Positions 54,311-64,000 of a stretch of DNA of 64,000 nt are shown piece by piece. The notes under the pieces are model-generated. The model did no database searches. It had not been told where the DNA came from and was given only the letters and a program-made list of their open reading frames with translations. The position numbers and the translations under genes are program-made. Within the stretch, counting starts at the first letter, position 1. Every line of letters begins with the position of its first letter. Source of the stretch: Tetmemena sp. SeJ-2015 (lineage: Eukaryota > Ciliophora > Spirotrichea > Sporadotrichida > Oxytrichidae); the NCBI GenBank assembly GCA_027382625.1, contig JAJKFJ010020904.1, forward strand, positions 310,001 to 374,000, given 5' to 3'.

Positions 54311-57300
54311 ATGAGTTTCTTTACTGAGGCACTTTAGCAGCAGACAGAGTTTAGATCTTAAGTACTTCAACAGCAACTCAAACTCTTCTTGTTTGATCCC
54401 TTAAATTAAGCAAGCCTGTCTTTAAATCTTGCAAGGGAGGACTTCAAGAACTCCCTCTCAAATCCCTAGTTTGGAGATGAGCAGAGAAATAAGTTGTATG
54501 CTATTGGAAACAAGGCGAAGAGAAGAAAGAAGAGGTTTGCCAAATTAGTCAAGGATATTTAGCACACTTGGAACCATCCTAATCATCCACTAATGTTAAA
54601 ATAACTTTTAATTTACACAGACTCAGTCTTAATAAATGAGGATGAGAGAGGCCAACTTTGCGGTGTCGAACTAATTTTCTAATTACTAATTAAAAGATGG
54701 TTATGTAAAGTTTAGCAAATTTTCTCAATCAAACGGGCAAGAAGGTAATAAAGATATTTAATTTTTGAGAGTTAAAAATAATTTAATGAAGGTAATGAGA
54801 GTATCTTACCTTCTAGCTTGAGAAATGAAGCAGTCCAGCACAAGAGAAGTTGTACCCAACAAGTTTAGCCAACTGATTTCCAATATTCATACTCTGGATC
54901 ATCTCACGCTAATGATCATAGAACCTTCCTCAAATGTTTACTAGCCCTCATCAGAAACGATCTTCATCGCTCGCTTAGCTTTCCCAAATTTAGCCTAATC
55001 CATTTGTGCAATCTTAGCTGAATCAGCAGCTAAGAGAAGGCTCAGCAGAATTTGCGAACTAATCAGCAAACTCACAAGAAAGCTAAAAAGGAAACGAAAG
55101 AGAATCTACACTGAATTTGAGTAAGTACCTAATCGCTTTAAATATGCTCTTTAGAAACGGTAATATCCCCAATCATTTGAAGTTGAAGAGCAAAAGGCTG
55201 AATTTGAGGAAGAGAAAGATAATTTCATCTCATAGAATGCTTTTCAAAGCAAGAAGTTTAAACTCAACGCAGAAACTTCGCATCAAGATTAAAGCCAGAA
55301 TTAGAAGGCGAAAGTCTTTGATCTATCTTCTATCAAGGATGCAATGTTTGTTCAACAAATAAAGATAGCTCTTTTAAGTCTTAAAATTAAACAAACTTAC
55401 TCTGATCAAATGAATAAAACTCCTTCCTAAAACGAAAACCCCAGAGATTCTTCTGAAAGCGATGACTCTGGTAACACCTTTGGAAAATAAGCTTTCAGTG
55501 TGAACGAAGGTCCTTCAAGTCCCCACTCTTCAGTAGGAGCAGATCTATAGTTTCCTTTTCAGTAGAATGTGACTTCAAACTACAAAAATCAATCAATGGC
55601 TGTGAACTTTGATGACATGAGTATGCTTGCTAGAGAGCAAGACTCGCATTTAGAAACTACTAAGTATCAATAAACTAGACCTTGCTTCTAAACAGTCAAA
55701 ACCACTAAGGCTAACATTTGAGGAGAGCTGAGTCTCAAAATATTGAGCAAGCAGATAAAAATAGCGTTATATTTTAGTAGTTAATTTATAGACCAGTTGA
55801 CAGAGTTTTAGAATCGCCACGCTATGACAGAAGGAGCTGATCCTTTATAAATTCAACAACTCATCGATCCACTTCAAAACCAGTTCAACTTATATAAATC
55901 ATTTATTCTATAATTTCATTTTTAAATAAATCAACAATCCTTCAAAGGAAAGAAGTAGCTAATCTTCTTTCAACTCGAAGAAAGAGAATTAATGCCCACC
56001 CTCAAAGTTTAGAGAGGGTGGACCTGGTCATTTTCTTTCTCAGGCTTTGAGTCCTAATTGCTATTTCAATGAGGAGAGTGAAAACTACAGTCACTAGCAG
56101 AATGAAAATACTGATCAACTTGACTTCATGCTCTAGCAGTTGAGTATTGGCTACAATCTAGAAGGACTCCTATTTTTATTTTAAAGGGAGAGATTTTGAT
56201 TCTAACCTCGATGACTAGCTTAACTACAATGTTGCATTAGCGCAACTAAGTCAAGATAGTTCAAATAATTATAGTATACTTTTATATTTAAGAGAGGGGT
56301 CCTTTGAACGAGATCCCTCTAATCGAATCATATATTTTGCTCTTAACATAACATTTTTTAAAAGTTTTTTTCCTTAAAGAAATACGCTATTTGTTGCGAA
56401 TTTTTATTACTTCTATTTTATCATTAGCATTTTCTTATTTTTATTTAAGAAGACTTTCTATTATAAACTTTATCGAAGAAGTAGAAGCTGAATAGCAAGA
56501 GGAGTAAATAAATAATTCAGCCCACCTTTCTGAAGCAAATCTGGAACTGCTTAACTGACTTCACCTTTATCTTTGTTTGTTTTGAACTAACATTATGAGA
56601 ATGCCTAGCGAGAGCAAATGCATGCGAATTTAAACATCACTGGTACTTTGCAAGACCTCTCCAAGCGTCGACGCCAGTAGAAGGAGCAAAATCAAAGAAG
56701 GCCACTCACTAGCGATGAAAAAGCCTGCTACTCGAATTTGAAGAGTGCGACTCAGTTTACAGCATGTGGTTCAAAAGCGACACCACAGAAATCAGTTGTG
56801 ATGCTGAGTTCAATGCTGCTGACAGATTGAGAGTGCTCGAAGAAAAAAGTTCTCTCATCTTAGCTATATGTTCATAATTCATCAAAGAGTATGAGGAGAA
56901 GAGAATGTAGAGGGCCAACATCAGAAAGCGAATTTAAGAGAGGAAGGAAAGAGAGAGGCCAAAGCTCACCTTCAATAAGATCAAGACGATAACAACTTCC
57001 GCAAAGCCACTTCATGCTCAACCTTGGGGTCATAACTCCACCAAGTTCAATAAATCTAATACCACAGGCTAAAGATTCCCAGCTGTTATGACTGCCAAGC
57101 AAAGAAAGGAAGCAGAATAGAGGGAGAAGTATCCTCGATACGAAAATAGAACCTTCTTCAATAAAGTTGCTTATACAAGAGACTTTGACTACATTCCTCG
57201 ATGGGTAGCTGATATGGAGCTAGTTGTCATAGTATATTTATTTGAGATATTTTAAAAATCCATTAGTCAAAGTATCACTCATTTAAAAGCAAGGGAGAAT

Positions 57301-57750
57301 TGAAGATGGAGGAAGCAATCCTGATTTTGTATTTGGAAAATTCAACCCATACAAGATTGAAGACTATATTGGAGATGTTGCTGCGATGCTCAAAGGAAGA
57401 AGGCAAAACAGAGGCATATAAATGTTTCGTTGTTAAGTAATTTCTTTTGCAATGGAGACTCTGAACGAAACTGGAACGACAAATCTGAGTTTGCATCTCC
57501 TTTTTAGACTGAGAGGAGATACAGCCACCAGCTAGAGCGATCAGCTCAAGTTTCTCAATTCAGTAACAATTAAATTATATCCTTTAATCAATGCTAATAT
57601 TATTATACAAAACAACAAGTCGATGTAGTAGGGTCAATTTGATGAAGGAAAATATGGGTAGAACAACACAAATTTAAATTTTAAATGTAAATTAACAGGT
57701 TTGTTTTAATTACTTGTAAATAATTTATAAAATCATTTTTTAGAATGGAG
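54311..57750 (+). CDS. Unknown Gln/Ser-rich and basic protein (one gene, or two adjacent)
   Basis: ATG 54311 (MSFFTEALQQQTEFRSQVLQ), followed by DPLNQASLSLNLAREDF and a basic patch (KAKRRKKRFAKLVKDI). The middle is Ser/Gln/Asn-rich (MFTSPHQKRSSSLAQLSQIQ; DSSESDDSGNTFGKQAF). From about 56470: EEVEAEQQEEQINNSAHL, NITGTLQDLSKRRRQQKEQN, ECDSVYSMWFKSDTTEI, a Lys/Arg/Glu helix (YEEKRMQRANIRKRIQERKE), FNKVAYTRDFDYIPRWVADM and NPYKIEDYIGDVAAMLKGRR. No TGA clearly separates the halves; a TCGA repeat at 56208-56211 and about 56473-56476 could join them, though this would delete coding-like sequence. No family recognised. The end near 57750 is approximate. Confidence 0.35.
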
Positions 57751-58146
57751 TTGATTATCTAAAGTTAAAAATTAAGTTTTAACTATTCTTTAATTAAACC
57801 AACAGGATTATGAGTAGAAATATTATCTAGTTCTAATTTATGTTAATTTCTGCAATATACTTTAACAATAAAATAGAAACTCTTAATATTTATATCCTTT
57901 ATAGCTTTTAATATTAATTTATTTGCATTAAAATTCCTTATTAAGTACCTAATCAGGAATAATTAATTGCCAATTCAGTTCTTATCTTAATTATTTAGAC
58001 CTTAAGTTTGTTTTATCTTATCTTTAAATATGATTTCAATTCTATACGATTATTTTTAATAAATGCTCAATTCTTTGGAAACTACTCAATTGAGCCTATC
58101 AACTAGAACTAGTAGACTTAGATATCTGAGAATTTTGCTTAGAGTA
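57751..58146. other. AT-rich spacer
   Basis: About 400 bp, very AT-rich, between two + strand genes. I see no coding or RNA feature. Confidence 0.5.
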
Positions 58147-59170
58147 TGAACACTACTTGTGATCCTCAGTTTATGTAGCCACCTCAGAGCTAGAAAGCAC
58201 AAGGAGGCTTCAGGCACTTCAACCAGCTTTCTCAGAAAGCAGCAGCTTTAGCTTCTCAGAAAGGAGTTGGAAATGGCGGTTAGAGAGTCTTTGCAGGCAC
58301 TGCCAGTAACAGAAGCTTTCTCAACAACATGAGCGTGAATATATTCATTCTGCTAAAAATAATTTATCTTTGGTGAACAAGAGTCTTATTCGTAGCTTGT
58401 GTGATTAGAAAATAGAAGAGGAAGATGAAGATGAGGCGAAGAGAATTTCAAATGAGAATAGACCAAACGCGTTGGCTGCTCCTGTTTTCGATTCAAGCCT
58501 AGAAGGGGAGGAAGAAGAAGAACTTGCTATGGAATGACTATTTTGTGTTTAGATTAAATCAAAGGGCTCTTTTAATTTCTCAGGTGGCTTTAAAAGCTTT
58601 TTTGAGAAGTGAATTTGATATAATTTTATTTGGAAATTCTAATTCAAACAATTCTAATTAGATTGTTCATGATTTGAAATTTATGAATTCAGGAAGTGGG
58701 CCATTTAAATATAGAATTGATTATGATATTGCGTAAAGAGACAAATTAGTGCTTTTAAACACTGTCGCAACTTTTTGAAATCTTTAAGGAATTAAGTGAA
58801 GACCCAAGTATATTCTTCAATCATACATATATTTGATAAGCAATGAGGGAGCAGATACTTAATTTGAATAGAAGTAAGAGAAGCGAAACCTTGTTTCAAG
58901 TCTTCGTGAAATTTATTAAGCAAAATTAAGATATTCATAATTAAATGCAAATCTTTAATAAATTAAGCGTTCACCTGAGCAGTACTCAACTCAAATGCTT
59001 ACCATTTCAGTTAAGGGAGCTGGCCTTATAATAAATAGAGTTAACTTTTATAATAAATGCCTAAAATTGAGCGAAATCATTGAGGCCAAGAGGAGGGGGA
59101 ACTATGGGTTGAGGGAACTAAATACTTAAATGTTGTATGCATTAATATTGGGAACAAGTCTGGGATGTTT
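58147..59170 (+). CDS. Unknown protein with acidic region
   Basis: ATG 58147 (MNTTCDPQFMQPPQSQKAQG). N-terminal Gln/Ala/Gly-rich part, then NNLSLVNKSLIRSLCDQKIE, an acidic run (EEEDEDEAKR), PNALAAPVFDSSLEGEEEEE, a short segment SGSGPFKYRIDYDIAQRD, and a C-terminal helix region VNFYNKCLKLSEIIEAKRRG. A hydrophobic YALILGTSLGCFQCTLY may be the end or read-through. A TGA at 58538 must lie in an IES or be the stop of a shorter form; AT-rich 58540-58700 and 58780-58960 look like IESs. No family recognised; the 3' end, abutting the convergent secreted-protein gene, is uncertain. Confidence 0.35.
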
Positions 59171-59668
59171 TCAATGTACTCTTTACTAATAAATATTATT
59201 GTTATTTAGTGAGTACTCTCCCTCGGGTTCAATTGGCTCATCGTCTCCAAAGTCGGTATTGTCATCATTCTGCTCCTGGCCGTCGGATTCGACGAGCACT
59301 TGAGCGAAGATGCTGTTAGGACCAAGTACTTGACCAAGAGATGAATCTTCGTCTCTGTGAGTTACGGACCCGAACAGCTTGTGATCAACATCTCTCAAAT
59401 AAAATTAATTTGATCAAGCATGTCATCGTAACCCTCAGGGAAGGGAACGGCAACATTTGAGTCTTCGGCATCTTCAACAGTGATTTGGCTCAGCTGCTTC
59501 ATTTAAATTTTAAATGAATTAATGCTTGGGGGAGTTCTGAACAAGAGTAAAATCATTATACTATAAGATATGTATGATGATATTTTGAGTTTTGATTGAG
59601 ACTCCTTGGACGGATGCAGTGAAAATAGTGGTGAGAGCCAGCACGGCAAAAATAGACTTGGTAAGCAT
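59171..59668 (-). CDS. Small secreted acidic protein
   Basis: Start ATG (complement of 59666-59668), signal peptide MLTKSIFAVLALTTIFTASV with cleavage probably after QG. Mature part is short and acidic: KQLSQITVEDAEDSN, AVPFPEGYDDMLDHKLFG, HRDEDSSLGQVLGPNSI, ESDGQEQNDDNTDFGDDEPI, then a polar Asn-rich end and TGA (complement of 59171-59173). No Cys in the mature part that I can see, so it is not a Cys-rich pheromone of the Euplotes type. One IES is resolved (pointer TTGATCA); another must lie between SIKT and the first MDS of the mature region (about 59500-59610). Function unknown: secreted or granule matrix protein is a guess. Confidence 0.6.
59382..59410 (-). other. IES, pointer TTGATCA (29 bp)
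   Basis: Seven-base repeat (TGATCAA on +) at 59382-59388 and 59411-59417. Removal joins GYDDMLD to HKLFGSVTHRD in frame and removes a TGA. Confidence 0.85.
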
Positions 59669-60044
59669 TTTATTTGACTTGTTTATTACTTAATTTGAAA
59701 TTATTATATTCCCATACACAACAAATAAAACATACATACTATTCTTATAGATTTATTTAAGCGATAATTAGTAAATCCTATTTAGAGTAAGGTGTTGAAA
59801 ATAATAATCACCACTCTAACTTAATAACTACGATAACAACTTATCTGTATTCTATTTGCAATCATTTTTAAAAATAGATTTCACTTGGAATTGAATTTGA
59901 TGGAAGGAAGTAATACATAAGTTCAATCCAGTGTTTTAATTTAATTTAAGAATTATTCTCAAAATAATAAATAGCAATACTTAAAATTAAATTAAACAAG
60001 TAGTTTGCTATGTATGTTTTAATTGGGTAATAATATTTACAAAG
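59669..60044. other. AT-rich divergent spacer
   Basis: About 375 bp between divergent starts of the secreted protein and CNOT4 genes. Nothing coding seen; presumably both promoters. Confidence 0.5.
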
Positions 60045-61665
60045 ATGAAATAGAATGGCAATAGCAGCTCTTACTCCAAGGGTGGAGTAGACTCTTCTCA
60101 TAGAATAGCTGAACAGCGCTCTAATTATCACCACTCAAGTTATGGAGGTAGCAGCTCAGCCACTTAAGATCGCAGGTGTGATAAACTCAATTATCAGATA
60201 GCTATAATAGTTTGTTTCTTTCTAAGATGATTCCATTATAAATGCAACTTTTTTAATCTAAGTGATGTTTTTTTTTGTTTAATTGCAAGTACAGAGTGGC
60301 CATGAACGAGTGCTAACAGTTTAAATGCAAAGACTGTGGAACTTATATTGTAAGTGACTATTTGAATAATGACCCAAAGAGGCAAAAAATAACTTTTGAG
60401 TTTTGAATATAATTTTAACTTTGCCTGCCAGATTTGCGACTACTGCTATGAGGAATACATGGAAAAGAATGAATATGAACAAAATTACTACAAATTATTA
60501 ATTTTCTAATTATCCTTGAATTGTAAATATTTTAACTTTTAATACAACGGCACGGTAGGAAGTGCAAACAGTGAAAAGAGGAAAGAGAGTATGATGTAAG
60601 TAGTCAATATGCCAATAAAGTCAAAACTAAGAATCAATCATTACTAGATTCTATTTAACAAACTGCTCCCACAGAAATGTTCAACTTACATTAATCTCAT
60701 TAAAGCAATTAATGGTCGTGAATCTCAACATATTAAAATCTATTATAGGCTGCAATATTAGAAACTTTCCTGTGTTTATTGTGCATCTAGGCATTCCCTC
60801 ACAGACATGTAAGTTTATTTCTCAAACAATACTTGTCTGAAAGTAACTCTACAAATTTTCAACTTTCTAAAAACTCAATTATATTAACTCGCTCCTAATG
60901 ACTTTTGTTTAAAATATATTTCATATCCTCTCATCCAAAGTAATGCAGATATGTATGTGCTATTTGTTTATAGTAGTTGCGTGAAGAATTTAAAGAGCTT
61001 TGGTTTCGCCCCACCTAAAGGCACCAATAAAATATAGATATCTTCCTTATCCAAGGAGAAAATAAAGAAACTGGAAAACCTGAGAGTCATACAGAAAACT
61101 TTAGTGTATGTGATTGGCATCGCCCCAGAAATTGCTACCGAGGAAATTCTCAAATCTGTTGAGTATTTTGGCCAGTATGGAGATCTCACAAAAGTAGTTG
61201 TCAATACAAACAATCCAGCATTAAATAAGTTCTCATTTAAAGATACTAAATATCTTAGAGAATGTATATAACGCAACTAGAGGAGGGCCCTCTTATTCAG
61301 CGTACTTGACATTTTCTCACCCTAGAGAAAGTGCAATCGCTATCCTTGTAAGTTTTCTAAAATCTTTTATATCAGAAATATAGTCAGTGGATCAGCACTT
61401 AGTGAATGAACGCGTGCTGCGTGCTTCGTTTGGTACTTCTAAATTCTGTCAATTCTTTTTGAATGGCCAAAAGTGCACAAATAAGGACTGTCTCTATCTG
61501 CATGAGATCAAATGCGAAATGGAGGCCTACACTAAAGAAGACATGCAGAACAATAAATTCATATTCTAAGAGCAGCAAAAGATTGCGATTAAGCTATCAA
61601 GAGCAATAGAATTCACTCTCCAAGAATTCAGAGACTACAAATCAAACCGCAAAGTAAAGACTTGA
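60045..61665 (+). CDS. CNOT4: CCR4-NOT subunit 4 (NOT4) E3 ligase homologue
   Basis: NOT4 is a RING-type ubiquitin ligase of the CCR4-NOT complex with RING, RRM and C3H zinc finger. ATG 60045 (MKQNGNSSSYSKGG). Cys-rich N-terminal part: RRCDK, NECQQFKCKDCGTYI, ICDYCYEEYM, RKCKQ; the order of Cys is RING-like but junctions are not all solved. The RRM reads LRVIQKTLVYVIGIAPEIAT, EEILKSVEYFGQYGDLTKVV, SYSAYLTFSHPRESAIAIL, as in NOT4. Then VDQHLVNERVLRASFGTSKF and the C3H finger CQFFLNGQKCTNKDCLYLHE. The C-terminus is a helical end (IKLSRAIEFTLQEFRDY); TGA 61663-61665. Unlike animal CNOT4 there is no long C-terminal tail. Two introns resolved; IESs near 60490-60560, 60620-60990 and 61230-61280. 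Confidence 0.85.
60350..60431 (+). other. Intron in CNOT4 homologue (82 nt)
   Basis: GTAAGTGA...CTGCCAG; joins KCKDCGTYI to ICDYCYEEYM in frame and removes TGAs. Confidence 0.7.
61348..61383 (+). other. Intron in CNOT4 homologue (36 nt)
   Basis: GTAAGTTTT...AATATAG; joins SAIAIL to SVDQHLVNERVLR, the conserved end of the RRM. Confidence 0.85.
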
Positions 61666-61749
61666 GTTATTTTTAAGGTTTCTCTGAGAAATGTAAAATT
61701 AATATGCTCCAGTGATTGAAATTGGAATAATTAATTAACTTTTCTTGAA

Positions 61750-62494
61750 ATGGCAAACAGAGGAGCAAAGGTCTCTCTAGATAAGGCTATGGCCTACACT
61801 CAATCGTCTTTTACTTACTTCCAGCCCTATAATCCCAACGGAGGACTCTTCTATCATTTAAAAACCAAGGGCACTAACTTCTTCCAACTCAGAAACTTTA
61901 AGTAAAGTTTATAATTGGATTACTTTTTTTGTAACTTTGAGAATGAATTCATAGATTTCAAAGTATACAACATGGGAAAGCAGTTCAAAGAAATTTATCA
62001 CGATCTCTTTATAGCCTACAAGCGTGGAGATAAAGTCATCCTCAATAGATCACTCTCAGAACCTATGTTTGAGGTAAGCCTCTTCATCTTTATTATATCT
62101 TCTACTCTTCATCAATAATTCATGCTTGGCAATCTTTAACACATTTTATATAGTACACAAAGACTTTGCTAAGAGAGTCAAAGCCAAACCCCTTCGTGAA
62201 ACAATTGAAGGCTTTATAAATAGTGCAAGCCAAAAACTATTCTCAATCCGATATTTTACTCCCTGAAGATTAATGGGCTCAGCTCACCTGCAAGCTAAAA
62301 GTAGAGGAGGATGATGCAGGCAGAAACATTTAGTATGTAGTCTTTGAGAGAAGACTGGCCGATAAACTAGCTACCTAGACTGGAAACTTTCTTTTATTAT
62401 TGATGAGGAGGACTTTAAATTCCTGCACTCAAAGGGAAATCCCAGAGGCATTAGTAAATAATACGAGGATGCAAAGAAACAGGCTTAGAAGTGA
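61750..62494 (+). CDS. Tim44/MRPL45-like domain protein, probably mitochondrial
   Basis: ATG 61750 (MANRGAKVSLDKAMAYTQSS). Body: FYHLKTKGTNFFQLRNFKQ, IDFKVYNMGKQFKEIYHDLF, IAYKRGDKVILNRSLSEPMF (the family's 'K.....L...LSE..F' helix pair), EYTKTLLRESKPNPFVKQLK, IVQAKNYSQSDILLPEDQWA, QLTCKLKVEEDDAG and YVVFERRLADKLA, ending with EDFKFLHSKGNPRG and a Gln/Lys tail to TGA 62492-62494. The succession of a helix pair followed by beta strands with a late 'ERR' fits the Tim44-like fold shared by Tim44 and mitochondrial ribosomal protein L45. Which of the two it is cannot be told. The start has basic residues but no clear presequence. One intron and an IES near 62390 interrupt it. Confidence 0.5.
62074..62153 (+). 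other. Intron (80 nt)
   Basis: GTAAGCCT...TATATAG; joins RSLSEPMFE to YTKTLLRESK in frame. Confidence 0.8.
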
Positions 62495-62643
62495 AGGACA
62501 TTAATGATGTATTAAGGATTAAAGAATTTAGCGATTAAGTTTTGACTCTAAGCAATCTTATTTCTAGCTTCAATATCAGATTTTTCATAATAAGTTACAT
62601 TCCATTACTCTTGAAATAATTTGGAGTATTTTCTTCTTCTTCC

Positions 62644-64000
62644 TCACAGATCGATATCTTCATCATTAGGGTAGTTTTCATTTGCCTCCTCTCCGTTTGC
62701 TCCTTCATTTTCGAAGTCTATTCCCTTTTCTAACATCTCTTAGATTTGCTAGGTTTCAGGATCTAGTTTTGAGCAAGCCTCACTACAGAATAATAAAATT
62801 GGAATTGAATTGAGAACCACTTTCCGTGCATGAAATGGCCAACGATCTTCACAAATCTTTTAGTGCAGTCTTCCTATTGGCATTTCACGCTATTCGCACT
62901 TTGATTCTTCTCAAAGCACAGTTCACTGCAGAAAGACTAAATAGTTTGAGTTAACTAACTTAGCTTACTCTTTTAGTTGAAGGATCAGATAAAGCCAGAT
63001 GAAGAAATAATAAATTCAAATTCCAAATAAGGATATAAATGAGCAGGGAACAACTTGTAGCAATTCCAGCAGCTTTCTTTGCGAGAACCTGCAGCGCTAT
63101 CTGTCTTTATTTAGACCTCAGTTTTGATATCTTTTTCACTGGCACTCACTCCAGTGGCTGACTTTGTTGAAACATTCTCATTAAAGCGCACTTGCTTCTA
63201 AAACATAAATAAGATTGTGAATAATAGACAACTCTAACTTACTGAGGATGAAGTGTTGTTTGAAGGTTACTTTCCTGAATTTCTCCAAGCGTTCAATGCT
63301 TCCAAAAATTGTTAATGAGATTGCTGCTCGTCATACTAACCAGCTAATAATGATTGACCGTTTCCTGCTGTATTATAAAAGAAATTGTATAATTATGAGT
63401 GAATGTATTTGTTCCTCCTGATTTAGAAGATGGCTCTTAAATGGCTGTCTCTGGTTCTGGGAGGGCTTCCAGATCTTACCTTTTCAGAGGCCTAACTTCT
63501 TTATTCACGTTATCAGCTTAGCTATCATTAAATAAAGTCTTGCAATCATCCTAAATTAATATATAAAATGAAAGTACAGATTTTGAGTTGGTCTAGCACC
63601 TCCCTGTCTACTTTCTGGAATTGAAAGACCCTTTTCTTTTCTTAAGTCTTTGATTCTCTTCATGACTTTCAGTTTGTGACCTAGTGGTAGCCCCATGAGC
63701 TCTAAATGTTTTTCGTCAAGTTCAAGAATAGTCTCCATGTCCTCGACTCCATTCTCTGCAAAGGTACTCACATACTTTTAGAGTTGCATGCTACCCAAGA
63801 ACTCCTCCACTTCAATAAATATTTGCGAGCCTATATATTTAATGCATTTCTGGGTAGGAGTTGCTGCTTCCATTTTACTACTACTGTTTCAAAGCTTGCT
63901 GAGCTTGAAGCGTTGGATTCTACTTGTGCAGTGCCTTACTCAAGTTATCAGCTGCACCACCACCATTTACAGTTTACTAATTGCCAGTGCCACCGGAAAC
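62644..64000 (-). CDS. SAM-domain plus MYM-type zinc finger protein, 5' end outside window
   Basis: The frame enters from the right edge as a Gly/Gln-rich stretch (TVNGGGAADNLSKALHKQN, QALKQQQQNGSS), then across a 16-bp IES into a SAM domain: FIEVEEFLGSMQLQKYVSTF, ENGVEDMETILELDEKHLEL, MGLPLGHKLKVMKRIKDL. A linker follows (EVRPLKRQDLEALPEPETAI), then Cys-rich modules CWNCYKLF, FCSELCFEK, CQQEDCTKRF, HFMHGKWF and FCSEAC, which look like MYM/FCS-type zinc fingers, and an acidic end with TGA at the complement of 62644-62646. SAM domains mediate oligomerisation and FCS/MYM fingers protein or RNA contact; the pair recalls Polycomb-type proteins, but order and function here are unknown. The ATG at the complement of 63871-63873 is not the start. 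Confidence 0.65.
63825..63840 (-). other. IES, pointer AAATAT (16 bp)
   Basis: AAATAT on minus (ATATTT on +) at 63835-63840 and 63819-63824. Removal joins NSYPEMHQI to FIEVEEFLGSM in frame and removes a TGA. Confidence 0.8.

Noticed and set aside
63556..63873. Start of the SAM-domain protein at the complement of 63873
   Set aside because: A 16-bp IES with pointer AAATAT joins the SAM domain to an upstream Gln-rich frame that runs off the window, so this ATG is out of frame and internal.

Overview
The window reads as germline (micronuclear) DNA of a spirotrich ciliate, most likely an oxytrichid of the Oxytricha/Stylonychia type. Two things in the sequence show this. First, TAA and TAG sit inside every recognisable gene where glutamine is expected, and only TGA ends reading frames. 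Second, most genes are cut by short AT-rich inserts flanked by 3-8 bp direct repeats (pointers). Removing one insert plus one pointer copy restores the reading frame and the conserved protein sequence, and most inserts lack GT...AG borders. These are internal eliminated sequences (IESs) between macronuclear-destined segments (MDSs). True GT...AG introns are also present, about 31-38 nt or 75-82 nt long. No telomeric C4A4/G4T4 runs, tRNA, rRNA or CRISPR were seen. The species is an inference.

Layout, left to right. 1-549: 3' end of proteasome subunit beta-4 (+). 833-7514: cytosolic carboxypeptidase (tubulin deglutamylase family) with a long Gln-rich tail and at least 12 IESs (+). 7642-10748: coiled-coil protein (+). 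10840-14192: secretory/membrane protein split by an IES that is almost entirely a 1434-bp inverted repeat (+). 14254-15780: unknown (-). 15800-23172: DYRK/Yak1-like kinase with Gln-rich tails (-). 23577-24386: Rab2 (+). 24511-26492: C2H2 zinc-finger protein (-). 27206-29349: MPP10 (+). 29460-31318: helical protein (-). 31952-34020: Ser/Thr/Gln-rich protein (+). 34311-37498: possible exocyst Exo84-like protein (-). 38082-40986: Gln-rich protein with a beta-rich core (+). About 41438-44139: poly-Gln protein (+). 44317-45308: CBM20 protein (-). 45501-54028: MAP3K-type kinase with an MGCC acylation motif (-). 54311-57750: unknown (+). 58147-59170: unknown (+). 59171-59668: small secreted acidic protein (-). 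60045-61665: CNOT4 (+). 61750-62494: Tim44/MRPL45-like protein (+). 62644-64000: SAM plus MYM-type zinc finger protein (-, runs off the window).

The genes do not form a pathway. They are housekeeping and signalling genes, each probably destined for its own macronuclear nanochromosome and packed with spacers of roughly 20-700 bp. In every gene I could follow, the MDSs are in linear order; I found no proven scrambling. CDS coordinates below are germline spans that include IESs and introns. Where I could resolve an IES or intron to the base it has its own entry; many others are present but unresolved.
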